Origin: Verrucomicrobiota bacterium
GTDB taxonomy: Bacteria; Verrucomicrobiota; Verrucomicrobiia; CAIQCK01
Direction of reading: 5' to 3'
NCBI GenBank assembly: GCA_016235595.1
Contig: JACRJX010000014.1
Span: 98,110-162,109, forward strand
Length of the DNA stretch: 64,000 bases
Below are positions 7,578 to 17,644 of the stretch, piece by piece. Position 1 is the stretch's first letter, and each line of letters starts with the position of its first letter. The notes beneath the pieces are model-generated. The model was not told the DNA's origin. It saw only the letters and a list, made by a program, of their open reading frames with translations, and searched no databases. The position numbers were made by a program, and so were the translations under genes.

Positions 7578-9785
7578 ATGATTCGTCTACGATTTGCCGC
7601 TCTTCTGTTCGCCTCAAGCGTCGGCCTGTGCGCCACCGACGAAACCCCGCCGACACCGAAGTGGTTCTACGACATCACACGCGTGGCCTACACCGACCTG
7701 CCAAACATCCAGACGCTCGGCGATTGGCCGGAGAAGCTCATCGAGGACTGCGCCAAGGCCGGGGTGCAGTTGTTCATCTCTCGCGCGCACAGCGGCGAGC
7801 ACTGGAACGAACTGGGCTGGAAGAGCGCGGTCGGCAAACCCGACCCGAAGATGGGCGACCGCGACCGCACACGCGAGGTGGTGGCGCTTTGCCGCAAACA
7901 CGGCATCCGCTACATCCCCTATTATTGGGCGCAGCGTGAACCGGCATCGGTCGCGGAAGCGCATCCCGACTGGCGCTGCGTGAACAGCAAGGGCAAACCG
8001 ACCTCTTACCTCTGCATGAACACGCCTTACCGCGACCTCGTCCGCAATCGCATCGTCGAATTGGTCAAGGAAGTCGGCGTGGACGGCATCTTCTTCGACA
8101 TGTTCCACGCGCGCAGCGACGAATGCTATTGCGCAGCGTGCAAGGCGAAGTTCAGCAAGGAGACCGGTCAGGAACCGCCGCTGAAGGAGGATTTCGACAG
8201 CGTGCTGTGGCAGCAGTGGACGAACTTCAAGTACCGCTCCATCGAAAGCGCGATGCTGGAATTCAACCGCGCCATCAAGGCGGCGAATCCCGAAGCCGCG
8301 CTCCTGGTGAATTCCTGGAACGCGTGGGTCTATCGCCAGCCCGACCGGACGACGCACAACATCCGCAACTCCATCCGTGTCGCTGAAGTCGTGGACGGCA
8401 TGTTGGAGGAGACCGGTTGGTATGACACGGTGGATCCCTCGTTCTTCGCGTTCCCGGCGCTGCACAACTTCATGAGCTGGCACCTCGGCGGCCTCTGCAA
8501 GGACAAGCGGGCGTTCATGTGGTCCTCGCCAAGCTACATGCGCACGCAGCCGGTGGGCTACACCGAAGCGGCGATTCGCGTGCTAGCGATGATGGCTAAC
8601 GGCTCTGTCCCGGCGCAGTCGGTGCCGGGCCGCGACGTGATGGCGCGCTACATGGCCGACATCGCCGCACGCGACGAGTGTTTCCGCAACGACCGTCTCC
8701 ATCCGTGGTGCGGGCTGGTCGTGTCGGAGAAAACCGAGCTGTGGTATGGCCGCAACGACCCCAAGAACCGCTATGTCAAAGGGATCTATGGCGCGTTCCA
8801 GACGATGATGGAGCGCCATTTGCCCGTCTCGCTTGTCACCGACCGCGACTTGGAGCGCGGCAAACTCGACGGTTGCAAGGTGCTCTTCATGCCGAACTGC
8901 GCCGCGATGAGCGACGCCGAGATGGAAACCGTGCGCCGCTTCGTCCGCAACGGCGGCGGCCTCGTCGCAACCTATGAAACATCCCTCTACGACGAGCACG
9001 CGAAGCCGCGCGACACCTTTGGCCTCGCCGACGTGCTCAACGCAAAGAAGACCGGCGCATTTGACTGCCAGCGTGTGGTCATCAGTTGGGACGTGAAGCA
9101 CCAGCACGGCGCGCATCTGCACCTGGCCCCGCAGCATCGTTGGGCCTCGGACCCGGTCATCCGCGAAACGCTGATGCGCCACAGCGCGACGCAGCCACTC
9201 ACCAATATCAGCTACGGTCTGCCACTCAACTCCCGAATGCTCCTGGTCGAGCCGGTAAAAGGCGGAGCCAGTCCGATGCGAATTGCGACGGCCACGGCCG
9301 ACAAGAAAACCGGCGAGGTCAAACGCACAAACACGCCGGCAATCATCGAAAGCACCTACGGCAAGGGCAAGGTCATCTACCTGCCGGACGACATCTCCAC
9401 CTCGTTCTTCCGATTCGGCCATGAACACTGGGCGCGGATGATGGAACTGGCGTTGCGCGAGACGGCCTCGGCTCCGCCGCCAGTCGAGGTCACGGCGCCG
9501 CGCCTCGTGCAGGCGATGACGCACACCCAGGGCAACCGCCTCGTGGTTCACCTGCTCAACGACGTTTCCTCCCTCGGCCGCTCGCAGAACGTTGCCGGCG
9601 AATCGCTCTACGAGCGCCGCGAGGTCATCCCGATCCATGACATCACGTTGACCTTCCGCGACAGAAGCCTGCGCCGGTTCCAATTCATTCCCGGCAACAC
9701 GGAGCTGAAGGCCGCGCAAACGAAGGACGGCTGGCTCGTGACCGTGCCGCGGCTGAACATGCATGGCATGGTCGTGGCGGAGTGA
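7578..9785 (+). CDS. Secreted glycoside hydrolase-like protein with beta-galactosidase trimerisation-like domain
   Basis: The 735-residue product has a Sec signal peptide (residues 1-18, ending GLCATDE). The first 370 residues look like the TIM barrel of hypothetical glycoside hydrolase families (GHL6-like): GIRYIPYYW, the conserved GVDGIFFDMFHARS strand with its acidic pair, and a CYCAACKAKF cysteine cluster. Residues about 375-530 resemble the GATase-like beta-galactosidase trimerisation domain (LVTDRDLERGKLDGCKVLFMP, RNGGGLVATYE). A beta-sandwich tail follows. ATG 7578 is chosen because it directly precedes the signal peptide. The substrate is unknown. It begins a three-gene plus-strand group running to 15484. 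Confidence 0.82.
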   Translation: MIRLRFAALLFASSVGLCATDETPPTPKWFYDITRVAYTDLPNIQTLGDWPEKLIEDCAKAGVQLFISRAHSGEHWNELGWKSAVGKPDPKMGDRDRTREVVALCRKHGIRYIPYYWAQREPASVAEAHPDWRCVNSKGKPTSYLCMNTPYRDLVRNRIVELVKEVGVDGIFFDMFHARSDECYCAACKAKFSKETGQEPPLKEDFDSVLWQQWTNFKYRSIESAMLEFNRAIKAANPEAALLVNSWNAWVYRQPDRTTHNIRNSIRVAEVVDGMLEETGWYDTVDPSFFAFPALHNFMSWHLGGLCKDKRAFMWSSPSYMRTQPVGYTEAAIRVLAMMANGSVPAQSVPGRDVMARYMADIAARDECFRNDRLHPWCGLVVSEKTELWYGRNDPKNRYVKGIYGAFQTMMERHLPVSLVTDRDLERGKLDGCKVLFMPNCAAMSDAEMETVRRFVRNGGGLVATYETSLYDEHAKPRDTFGLADVLNAKKTGAFDCQRVVISWDVKHQHGAHLHLAPQHRWASDPVIRETLMRHSATQPLTNISYGLPLNSRMLLVEPVKGGASPMRIATATADKKTGEVKRTNTPAIIESTYGKGKVIYLPDDISTSFFRFGHEHWARMMELALRETASAPPPVEVTAPRLVQAMTHTQGNRLVVHLLNDVSSLGRSQNVAGESLYERREVIPIHDITLTFRDRSLRRFQFIPGNTELKAAQTKDGWLVTVPRLNMHGMVVAE

Positions 9786-9854
9786 ACTCCGGCGCATCGC
9801 CGCCGTTTTGAGTTTGAACTTCGGCAGCGCACATGTCATTTAGCGGTGGCTGCC

Positions 9855-11072
9855 ATGAATCATCCAACTTCTCACTTCGTCGGGCTGTTCTTCCTGTTCA
9901 CTGTGGCGACGGCTGTCGCTGCCACCACCGAGAAGTCCGCCGCCCCGCCGTGGAATCTGCGCCAACTCTCAAAAGCGCTGCAGACTCATCCCGCGCCCGG
10001 CTTCGAGACCAACGGCGTGCGCGCGGTATTCTTCGACGGCCTGCCGTGGCAGGGCAGACCGACGCGTGTGTTCGCCTTCATCGGTGTGCCAGAACACAAG
10101 CGCGGCGAGAAAGTGCCCGGCATGGTGCTCGTGCACGGTGGCGGCGGCACGGCGTTTGCCAACTGGGTCAAACGCTGGAATGATCGCGGCTATGCGGCCA
10201 TCGCGATGGACACTTGCGGCGCGGTGCCGCGAGGTTCCTACGGCAAGTGGCAGCGCCACGATGCCGGCGGTCCTCCCGGTTGGGGTGGCTTCAACCAGAT
10301 CAACGAACCCATCCAGGATCAGTGGACCTATCACGCCGTCGCCGACGCCGTCCTCGCACACTCGCTGCTGCGTTCGATGCCTGACGTGGACAACACGCGC
10401 ATCGGCCTTACAGGCATTTCGTGGGGCGGCTATCTGACCTGCATCATCGCCGGCGTGGACGATCGTTTTCGCTTTGCCACGCCGGTCTATGGCTGCGGTT
10501 TCCTCGGCGATAACTCGGCGTGGCTGAAAAACTTCGAGCAGATGGGCAAGGAAACCGCCGCGAAGTGGCTGAAGCTCTGGGACCCGTCGCGCTATTTGCC
10601 GCGCGCAAAGATGCCGATGCTCTGGGTCACGGGCACGAACGACTTTGCCTATCCGTTCGACTCGCTCCAAAAATCCTATCGCCTGCCACCCGGCAAACGC
10701 ACGCTCTGCATCCGCGTCCGCATGCCCCACGGCCACGGCCCGGCAGGCGAAGGGCCGGAGGAAATCCGCGCGCTGGCTGACAGCATCCTCAAGAAGGGCA
10801 AGCCGCTTGCGCGCATCACGGCACAGGGCTGCAAGGGAGACGAGACTTGGGCGACGTTCGAGTCAAAGACGAAGATCGCAAAGGCCGAGTTGAATTTCAC
10901 CAAGGACACCGGTGTCTGGCAGAAGCGGTTGTGGGAAACAACGCCGGCGAGCCTGGACCCGGCCCGGCGCCGAGTCACAGCCGCCGTGCCCGCCGGCGCG
11001 ACGGTTTTCTATCTCAATCTCTTTGACGAACAAGGGTTGGTTGTGAGCACGGAACACATCGAGTTGAAATGA
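9855..11072 (+). CDS. Secreted alpha/beta hydrolase (acetylxylan esterase / prolyl-oligopeptidase-like)
   Basis: The 405-residue exported serine hydrolase has a signal peptide at residues 1-22 (LFFLFTVATAVAA). Its alpha/beta core carries the oxyanion-region HGGGGTAFANW (about 94-104), nucleophile elbow GISWGG (Ser near 189), Asp in TGTNDFAYPFD (near 264) and His in MPHGHGPAGEG (near 293-295). A C-terminal beta domain follows. De-esterification of a polysaccharide is the likely role, given the glycan-processing neighbours. An in-frame GTG at 9846 is an alternative start. The stop overlaps the next start as ATGA, so the two are coupled. Confidence 0.85.
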   Translation: MNHPTSHFVGLFFLFTVATAVAATTEKSAAPPWNLRQLSKALQTHPAPGFETNGVRAVFFDGLPWQGRPTRVFAFIGVPEHKRGEKVPGMVLVHGGGGTAFANWVKRWNDRGYAAIAMDTCGAVPRGSYGKWQRHDAGGPPGWGGFNQINEPIQDQWTYHAVADAVLAHSLLRSMPDVDNTRIGLTGISWGGYLTCIIAGVDDRFRFATPVYGCGFLGDNSAWLKNFEQMGKETAAKWLKLWDPSRYLPRAKMPMLWVTGTNDFAYPFDSLQKSYRLPPGKRTLCIRVRMPHGHGPAGEGPEEIRALADSILKKGKPLARITAQGCKGDETWATFESKTKIAKAELNFTKDTGVWQKRLWETTPASLDPARRRVTAAVPAGATVFYLNLFDEQGLVVSTEHIELK

Positions 11073-14000
11073 AAACGAAATTGTCATTCCTGGTAACGCT
11101 GGCGCTGGCCGCAAACAGCTTCGCAGCAGAAACCGTTGGCGAGCGGCCCTACGAGATGGTTTGGGCCAACCGCACCGAGGACACGCATCCGCCGCTGATT
11201 GATTTCGAGAACCTCGACGGCTGGAAAGTGGAGACGAAGGACGCCATTGCCACACTCACACTCTCGCGCGAACAACAGCTTTGGGGCAAATACGTTGGCA
11301 AGCTGGTCTATCGCGCCGATGGCAAACTGCCGCGTGTCACGCTCCGTCCGCCGAAGCCCATCGCGTTGCCGCAGTCGTTCGATTGCATCAACTTCTGGGT
11401 TTACGGCAACAACTGGGCGTGGGTGACCGACAAGACCACGCCGTCGGTGGAGATCGCCGTGCTCCTGCGTGGAAAAGGCGGCGCGGAGGTGCGCGTCCCG
11501 ATGAGCAACGTGCGCTGGAAGGAATGGTGGGTGATGCACCGCAAGCTCACCGTCGAACAGCTCGACCTGCTCAAGGACGGCGCGACGCTTGAGGGCATCC
11601 AAATCAGCAACGGCCGCAACAAGGACGACCGCACGCTCTATCTCGACAACCTCGCCATCTATAAAGAGGAGTTGAAACCGCTGGCGTTCGAGCCGCGCCG
11701 CAAACGCGGCATTAAAATGTTCCCCGGCCAGGGCGACGGCACGAATACAGGTCCCGGCAGGCTACCGTTCCCGGCTCGCGAGGAAACGATCCTGCCAGAC
11801 AACCTCACGAAGAGTTTCAGGACCACACTGACGAAGGATGGAGATGCGTTTGTGTTCCGTTATCGCGGCAAGGACGGCGATCTGGAGTATCGCTATGAGC
11901 CGAAGACAGGCACGCTGGGTGATGTGACCGCGCGCTGGTCTGGTCGCGGGGATTGGTTTCAACCGATGGCGGACGGCGGCATTTTCTTCTCATCAGCCCA
12001 ACCAGGCAAAGCCCTCGCGCCGGAAAAGCTCGAACCGCTCGGTTGCGAGCGCGTCCGGGACACGGTGATCTCGCGTTGGCGCTGCCGGCTTGGCGAGCGC
12101 AGCGCGGAGGTTGCCTACACGTTCCGGCTCTGGCAGAAGTCGCTGGTGGTGGATGTGAAGTGTCCCGGCGGCGAGGTCGGTGAGATTCGTTTCGGCAAGG
12201 CAGTCGGCGTCGAAAATCCACGCCTCGTGACGCTGCCTTATATGAGCTACGGCGGGCCGCGCCCCGCAGTGCTCGTCGCCGGGCCGCAAGAAAAGCCGCT
12301 CTTCGTCTTCGGTCTGCCCGATTATTACCGCTCCAACGCGTCGTTGCTCTGGGCGGTCAACACGATCGCAGCCGACGGCGTCACCTACAACGGGGGCACG
12401 CGCTACGAGCCCAAAACCGACGGCAAGCGCAACGACTGCTTCGAGCGGCTTTTCCTGACGATCTCGCCGCGGTTTGAGGAGGTGCTGCCAAATATCCCGA
12501 ACCCGAAGTCGCAGTGGATGCACGTCGCCGGCGAGCGGCTGTGGCGCGCGCATGGCGCGAGCAACCGCGAGAGCGACTACGAGTATTGGAAGAACGTCGC
12601 GCGTTACGGCATGACCCAGGTGGTCATTACCGATCACGAAACCGGCTGGCGCGACGGCGGTGAGAGCTTCACGTTCCGCACGCGCACGGCGCCCAAGCGG
12701 GGCGGCGACGAGAGCCAGGCCGAATACTCCCGCAAGATTCAGGCGCTCGGTTTCCGCTACGGCATTTACAACAACTACACCGACTATGCACCGGTGAACG
12801 AGCATTGGAGCGAGGACATGGTCACGCGCCTGTCGAATGGCGACTGGCGGCCCGCCTGGGCGCGCTGCTACAACCCGAAGCCTGCGCGCGCGGTCGAATA
12901 CGAAGCGAAACTGACGCCGATCATCCAGCAGAAGTTTCATCTCTCGACGGCCTACTGCGATGTGCATACGGCGGTGACACCGTGGGCCTATTGCGACTAC
13001 GACGCGCGGGTGCCGGGCGGGGGGACGTTCGCGGCGACATTCTACGCCTACGGCGAGATCATGCTCCACCAGAAGGCGACGTGGAACGGGCCGGTCTATA
13101 GCGAGGGCAACCACCACTGGTTCTACTGCGGCCTTACCGACGGCAACTATGGCCAGGACCAGGCCGCGAAGCTGCCGGTGAACCCGTGGCTCGTGGACTT
13201 CGACCTGCGCAAACTGCACCCGCTCTGCTGCAACTTCGGCATGGGCAACCCCGGCATGTTTTATGGCCGCGAAGAAAACCTCGGCAAGACACCGGCCGAC
13301 CGCGACGCGCATCTCGACCGTTTCCTCGCCGCGACGCTGGCGTTCGGGCACACGGGTTTCCTGGTGATGGAAGGTGGCATTCAGAACGCCATCCGCAGCT
13401 ATTTCACGCTCCAGCAAGTCCACGCCGCCTATGCGCAGCAAACCGCCACCGACATCCGCTACGCCGACGAACGCGGCCAACTGCTCGATGTCACCGCCGC
13501 CGTTGCAAGCGATGCCTTCCGCCGCTCGCAGGTCACCACGCGTTATGCGAACGGCTTGCGCGTGACCGTCAATGGCCATCCAAGCGAAACATGGCGCATC
13601 GAAGTGCCACCCGCATCCCTGACAACCCTGTTCGGTTCGCGGGGCAACAACACCAACAGGAATGCCAGCGCTACGCTGACACTGCCGCCGAACGGTTGGT
13701 TCGCCCGCAGTGCTGACGGCAAACTGATCGCGCTCAGCGCCATTGTGGACGGCCATCGCGCCGACTACGTGGACTCGCCGGCCTATCTCTACGCCGACGG
13801 ACGCGGGCAGTTCACCCGATTCTCGAAAGCTGCCAGCGACGGTCAACTGATCGTTCACAAGCGCGACGGCGGCGCGATGGAGGTCATTCCGGCTGGCAAG
13901 TGCACATCGCTGGGCATTTCGCTCAACGGCAAGACCGCCTCCGCCATTGCACTCGACAAGGAAGGCAAGGAGATCGGCACTGCGGAGACGCGTTTCAGCC

Positions 14001-15484
14001 GCGGGCTGGTTTACGTCATGCCGCAGACCAACGCGTTCAGTTACGTGTTGAAACCCGCTGCAAAACCGGCCGCGACGCTCTCCTGCCCGCGCAGCGAAGT
14101 GGTGCCGGGCGAGACCGTTGTCGTGCGCGGACGTGAGCGGCACGAATTCCGTGTGCCAGCCGATGCGAAATCCGGCGCGCGGCTGTGGCAACAGTTTGAG
14201 GACATGTGGATTGATTTCACCGTTGTGCCGCTGGCCGACGTGAAGCTCTCGCTCAATGACAAGTTGCAACTCGACATCACGCCACATCTCGCGCAGCCAA
14301 CGCGCGCCGAGGTGACGCTGTCTGAGATGAACCAGACCGTCTCCGTTCTTCTTGTGCCGGAACAGCCTGCGCAACTCTCTTTCAACTTTGCGCAACCTGT
14401 CCGCGAGGAAGCCCGCCAAGTGTCGATGAAGATCGTCGCGGGCGATCTCCGCCACGAGCAGAAGTGGTGGTTGCTGACCGAGGAATCCATCGAGTCCATC
14501 GCAGCCATGCCGGAGAAATACGAGACCGGCCAGTGTTTTCGCAAGGGTTCGCCCACCGGACTCGACGGCAAGTCCGGCGCGAACGTGCATCCCGACGTTC
14601 ACATGACTTGCGGCAACGAGACGAAGCCCGGTCTCTTCATGCACCCGCCCTACCAAGGTGGCACCGGCGTTTCATTTGCGCTCTACGATCCGGTCACGCT
14701 CCCGCGCAAGCCGGCGGCGTTCCGTTGCGACATCGGCAAACGTGACGGCAGCGACCGTGGCGACGGCGTCCTGTTCCGCGTTGCTGTTGTCGAAACCGGC
14801 GGCAAAGAAACCATCGTCGCAGAAAAACAGTGGGCCGAGCACGCGTGGGCGCCGCTCGAAGCTGACCTGTCGCGATGGGCCGGTCGGACAATCCGCATCA
14901 AACTCATCAGCGATGTCGGTCCAGCCAACAACTCCAGCGGCGATTGGGCGTGCTGGGCGAACCCGCGCATCGAGAACCGCGAGCCTGTCTTGAAGACCAC
15001 GTTGCACGATCACGCGGCTCAACTGCGCCACGAGCCGGCGCCGCATCCCGTCGCTAATCTTGCCGTCGCCGACTTGCGCGCCGCCAAGCGCGGCTGGCTG
15101 CATTTCGAGAGCATCGGTCTCCAGCACGGCGGCGGGTATATTTCGCAGGGCCAGCTTAACAGCGTCTCGATCGGCGAACTGCCCGGATCGCAGGGCAGCG
15201 AAACCAAGGGCATATGGTCGCCAGCGGTCTCAATCCCACTGCCCGCCGAAGCCATCGCGAAGCTGGGCAAGGAGAACATCTTCAAAATCCAGAATTCATC
15301 TGCGGATAGCTTCAAAGTCCGCCGTTTTTGGATCGAACTGGAACTGGCCGACGGGCGCAAGTGCTCGTCCAAAATCCACGCACTAACCTACACGCAACCC
15401 TCCGGATGGTTCTACGCCGAGGGCATCGGCGTGCCCGCCGACGAAAACATCGAGGTGGACATCCGTTTCCCGGCAGGCAAGTAG
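11069..15484 (+). CDS. Very large secreted multi-domain protein, probable glycoside hydrolase
   Basis: The 1471-residue product has a Sec signal peptide (1-20, ending NSFAAET). Residues about 35-210 form a carbohydrate-binding-like beta-sandwich (LIDFENLDGWKVE, LDNLAIYK). A beta-rich domain follows, then a TIM-barrel-like region from about 490 to 780. That region has candidate acids in STAYCDVHTAVTPW (Asp) and NGPVYSEGNHHWFYCG (Glu), an arrangement reminiscent of GH101/GH129-type or DUF5696-like barrels. Several more beta-sandwich domains fill the C-terminal half, including a second binding-like module near 1180-1300. The family assignment is inferred from layout. It is coupled to the upstream esterase by a four-base overlap. 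Confidence 0.7.
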   Translation: MKTKLSFLVTLALAANSFAAETVGERPYEMVWANRTEDTHPPLIDFENLDGWKVETKDAIATLTLSREQQLWGKYVGKLVYRADGKLPRVTLRPPKPIALPQSFDCINFWVYGNNWAWVTDKTTPSVEIAVLLRGKGGAEVRVPMSNVRWKEWWVMHRKLTVEQLDLLKDGATLEGIQISNGRNKDDRTLYLDNLAIYKEELKPLAFEPRRKRGIKMFPGQGDGTNTGPGRLPFPAREETILPDNLTKSFRTTLTKDGDAFVFRYRGKDGDLEYRYEPKTGTLGDVTARWSGRGDWFQPMADGGIFFSSAQPGKALAPEKLEPLGCERVRDTVISRWRCRLGERSAEVAYTFRLWQKSLVVDVKCPGGEVGEIRFGKAVGVENPRLVTLPYMSYGGPRPAVLVAGPQEKPLFVFGLPDYYRSNASLLWAVNTIAADGVTYNGGTRYEPKTDGKRNDCFERLFLTISPRFEEVLPNIPNPKSQWMHVAGERLWRAHGASNRESDYEYWKNVARYGMTQVVITDHETGWRDGGESFTFRTRTAPKRGGDESQAEYSRKIQALGFRYGIYNNYTDYAPVNEHWSEDMVTRLSNGDWRPAWARCYNPKPARAVEYEAKLTPIIQQKFHLSTAYCDVHTAVTPWAYCDYDARVPGGGTFAATFYAYGEIMLHQKATWNGPVYSEGNHHWFYCGLTDGNYGQDQAAKLPVNPWLVDFDLRKLHPLCCNFGMGNPGMFYGREENLGKTPADRDAHLDRFLAATLAFGHTGFLVMEGGIQNAIRSYFTLQQVHAAYAQQTATDIRYADERGQLLDVTAAVASDAFRRSQVTTRYANGLRVTVNGHPSETWRIEVPPASLTTLFGSRGNNTNRNASATLTLPPNGWFARSADGKLIALSAIVDGHRADYVDSPAYLYADGRGQFTRFSKAASDGQLIVHKRDGGAMEVIPAGKCTSLGISLNGKTASAIALDKEGKEIGTAETRFSRGLVYVMPQTNAFSYVLKPAAKPAATLSCPRSEVVPGETVVVRGRERHEFRVPADAKSGARLWQQFEDMWIDFTVVPLADVKLSLNDKLQLDITPHLAQPTRAEVTLSEMNQTVSVLLVPEQPAQLSFNFAQPVREEARQVSMKIVAGDLRHEQKWWLLTEESIESIAAMPEKYETGQCFRKGSPTGLDGKSGANVHPDVHMTCGNETKPGLFMHPPYQGGTGVSFALYDPVTLPRKPAAFRCDIGKRDGSDRGDGVLFRVAVVETGGKETIVAEKQWAEHAWAPLEADLSRWAGRTIRIKLISDVGPANNSSGDWACWANPRIENREPVLKTTLHDHAAQLRHEPAPHPVANLAVADLRAAKRGWLHFESIGLQHGGGYISQGQLNSVSIGELPGSQGSETKGIWSPAVSIPLPAEAIAKLGKENIFKIQNSSADSFKVRRFWIELELADGRKCSSKIHALTYTQPSGWFYAEGIGVPADENIEVDIRFPAGK

Positions 15485-15565
15485 ATCCGGCGGACGGCGG
15501 TTGGCGCCGCTCGATGCGACATACTCGTCAGCGCAGGGCGGTCGTGGTCATAGCCCGACCGTTTG

Positions 15566-17368
15566 CTATGCCGCCGTCCTGAGTTGCTCGCGACGCAGCG
15601 ACAGGTTTCTGGCAATTCGCCATCCGCCATCCACCAGCACAATGATAACGCAAACGATCATCACAACAGTGAGTGCGGCGTTGATGTAGCCATTGACATT
15701 CCCCGCCTGGCCCTTGGGAATGAAATTATCGAAGACGTTGGAGTAGCCAGCCACCAGTGTCGTGGCAGCCATGAACACGGCGGGCAGCGCCGTGATCAAC
15801 GCGTAAGCAGGTTTTGTGGCATGCTTGACGAGATAGCCGGTGCCCACCACCAGCGCGAGCGTGGCGAGCAATTGGTTGGCGACGCCGAACATCGGCCAGA
15901 TGCTGGTGATGTCGTTCGCGCAGAGCAAATAACCCCACGCGACCGAGATCAGTCCGCCCGTGAGCAGGACCGTGGGCCAGTAGTTCACATCGCCCAGCTT
16001 TGGGTGGATACGGCCAAGCACTTCCTGGATCATGTAACGTCCAACGCGCGTGCCGGCGTCCACCGTGGTGAGAATGAACAAGGCCTCAAACATGATCGCG
16101 TAGTGATACCAGTAGGCCATGAGATGGCTCATGCCAGGCAGCTTCGCGAAAATGTGCGCCATCCCGACCGCCAGCGTCACCGCGCCACCCGTGCGGCCGG
16201 CGAGGTCTTCGTTGACCATCTTCGAGAAATGGTCGAGTTCCACCGGCACGATGCCCAGCGCCGACCATTTGGCCGGGTCAACGTTGATGGCCAGATAGTC
16301 GTTCGGCAGCAACACCGTGGCTGCGATCAGCGCCATCACCGCCACGAACGTCTCCATCAACATTGCGCCATAGCCGACAAACAACGCCTCCGGTTCGTGC
16401 GCCAGCATCTTCGGCGTCGTGCCCGACGCGATCAGCGAATGCCAGCCCGAGATGGCGCCGCACGCGACCGTGATGCACACGAACGGCCAGACCTTGCCGG
16501 GAATGATCGGCCCGCCGCCGGAGATGAAGCTCGTGACCGCCGGCATCCGGATTTCCGGGCAGACGGCGATGATGCCAAGCGCCAGCAGCGCGATGGTTCC
16601 AATCTTCATGTAGGACGACAAGTAATCGCGCGGCGCCAGCAACAGCCACACCGGCAGCACCGACGCCAGGAATCCATACACCGTGATCCCGATGGAAAGT
16701 TGCCCCTTCGTGTAGGTGAACAGCCGGGCGAATTCCGAGTGATGCACCCAGGCGCCGACCACGACCGCCAGCAATACCAACACCACGCCTACTATTGACG
16801 CCTCTTTCACCTTGCCCTTGCGCCAGACCTCCATGTGGACTCCCACCAGCATTGCGATGGGAATCGTCAGCAGGATCGTAAACGTCCCCCACGCACTATC
16901 GGCCAGCGCATTGACCACGACCATCGCCAACCCCGCCAGCGCCGTCGTGATGATGAACAAGATCGCCACCATCGTCACCGCGCCCGACATGGGCGACAGG
17001 TTTTCCTTGGCGATCTCCGCCAGCGACCGGCCGTTGGAGCGGATCGAGGCGACCAGCACCACGAAATCATGCACGCCGCCCGCGAGCACGCCGCCGATCA
17101 GCAACCACAACATGCCGGGCAGATAGCCGAACTGCGCCGCCAGGACCGGCCCCACCAGCGGTCCCGCGCCGGCGATGGCGGCAAAGTGATGGCCGAAAGT
17201 GACGTATTTGTTGGTGACGTGGAAGTTTTTCCCATCTTCGAATTGTTGCGCGGGTGTCCGGGCATTCGCGCGCAATGCCAGCGCGCGACTGGCCAGGAAG
17301 GCCCCGTAAAACCGATACGCCAGCGCCAACACCAAAGCTGAGATAACAACCAATCCAAGTCCGTTCAT
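15566..17368 (-). CDS. cstA: Carbon starvation protein CstA family peptide/pyruvate transporter
   Basis: This 600-residue polytopic inner-membrane protein belongs to the CstA family, whose members take up peptides or pyruvate during carbon limitation. Family signatures include HVTNKYVTFGHHFAAIAGAGPLVGP near residues 50-75, GGVLAGGVHDFVV near 95, and SGWHSLIASGTTPKML near 300. Hydrophobic helices run to residue 580, and the protein ends in a short basic tail. It is shorter than the roughly 700-residue E. coli protein but lacks no obvious segment. It converges with the large secreted-protein gene across 81 bp in which I see no clear terminator. Confidence 0.95.
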   Translation of the reverse strand: MNGLGLVVISALVLALAYRFYGAFLASRALALRANARTPAQQFEDGKNFHVTNKYVTFGHHFAAIAGAGPLVGPVLAAQFGYLPGMLWLLIGGVLAGGVHDFVVLVASIRSNGRSLAEIAKENLSPMSGAVTMVAILFIITTALAGLAMVVVNALADSAWGTFTILLTIPIAMLVGVHMEVWRKGKVKEASIVGVVLVLLAVVVGAWVHHSEFARLFTYTKGQLSIGITVYGFLASVLPVWLLLAPRDYLSSYMKIGTIALLALGIIAVCPEIRMPAVTSFISGGGPIIPGKVWPFVCITVACGAISGWHSLIASGTTPKMLAHEPEALFVGYGAMLMETFVAVMALIAATVLLPNDYLAINVDPAKWSALGIVPVELDHFSKMVNEDLAGRTGGAVTLAVGMAHIFAKLPGMSHLMAYWYHYAIMFEALFILTTVDAGTRVGRYMIQEVLGRIHPKLGDVNYWPTVLLTGGLISVAWGYLLCANDITSIWPMFGVANQLLATLALVVGTGYLVKHATKPAYALITALPAVFMAATTLVAGYSNVFDNFIPKGQAGNVNGYINAALTVVMIVCVIIVLVDGGWRIARNLSLRREQLRTAA

Positions 17369-17437
17369 ATCAATTCAATTCCACTTTCGTTCCCAACAGT
17401 TTCCTAAAAGCATCATGGGGTGGCCACGATCCTCGCA

Positions 17438-17644
17438 CTAATACTTCGTGCGAAAACCCATCGCCCGCATCACACACCATCCTTTGGCGGCCTCGAAAAA
17501 CTGAAACAGCGCCAACGCCAACAGCACGCCAGCGACGCCGTAAAGACCCAACCACCAGCAACCCACCGCAACGCCGAGGCACAACAGACCGCTCGCTGTC
17601 CGCCACAGCCGGCCGGTGCGGTCAATGTTGCATTCCAGTTTCAA
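17438..17644 (-). CDS. Small DUF2892-like inner-membrane protein
   Basis: The 68-residue protein has two hydrophobic helices (about residues 17-33 and 34-50), and its N-terminus CNIDRTGRLWRTASGLL matches the DUF2892 pattern. The function of the family is unknown. The start is a TTG that overlaps the stop of the bacterioferritin gene (TTGA), suggesting translational coupling. It ends 69 bp before the cstA start. Confidence 0.75.
   Translation of the reverse strand: MKLECNIDRTGRLWRTASGLLCLGVAVGCWWLGLYGVAGVLLALALFQFFEAAKGWCVMRAMGFRTKY

Noticed and set aside
11993..14656. Long open frame on the minus strand opposite the 1471-residue gene
   Set aside because: High GC makes long antisense frames common here; the translation is Arg/His-rich, has no domain and lies wholly inside a well-supported gene.
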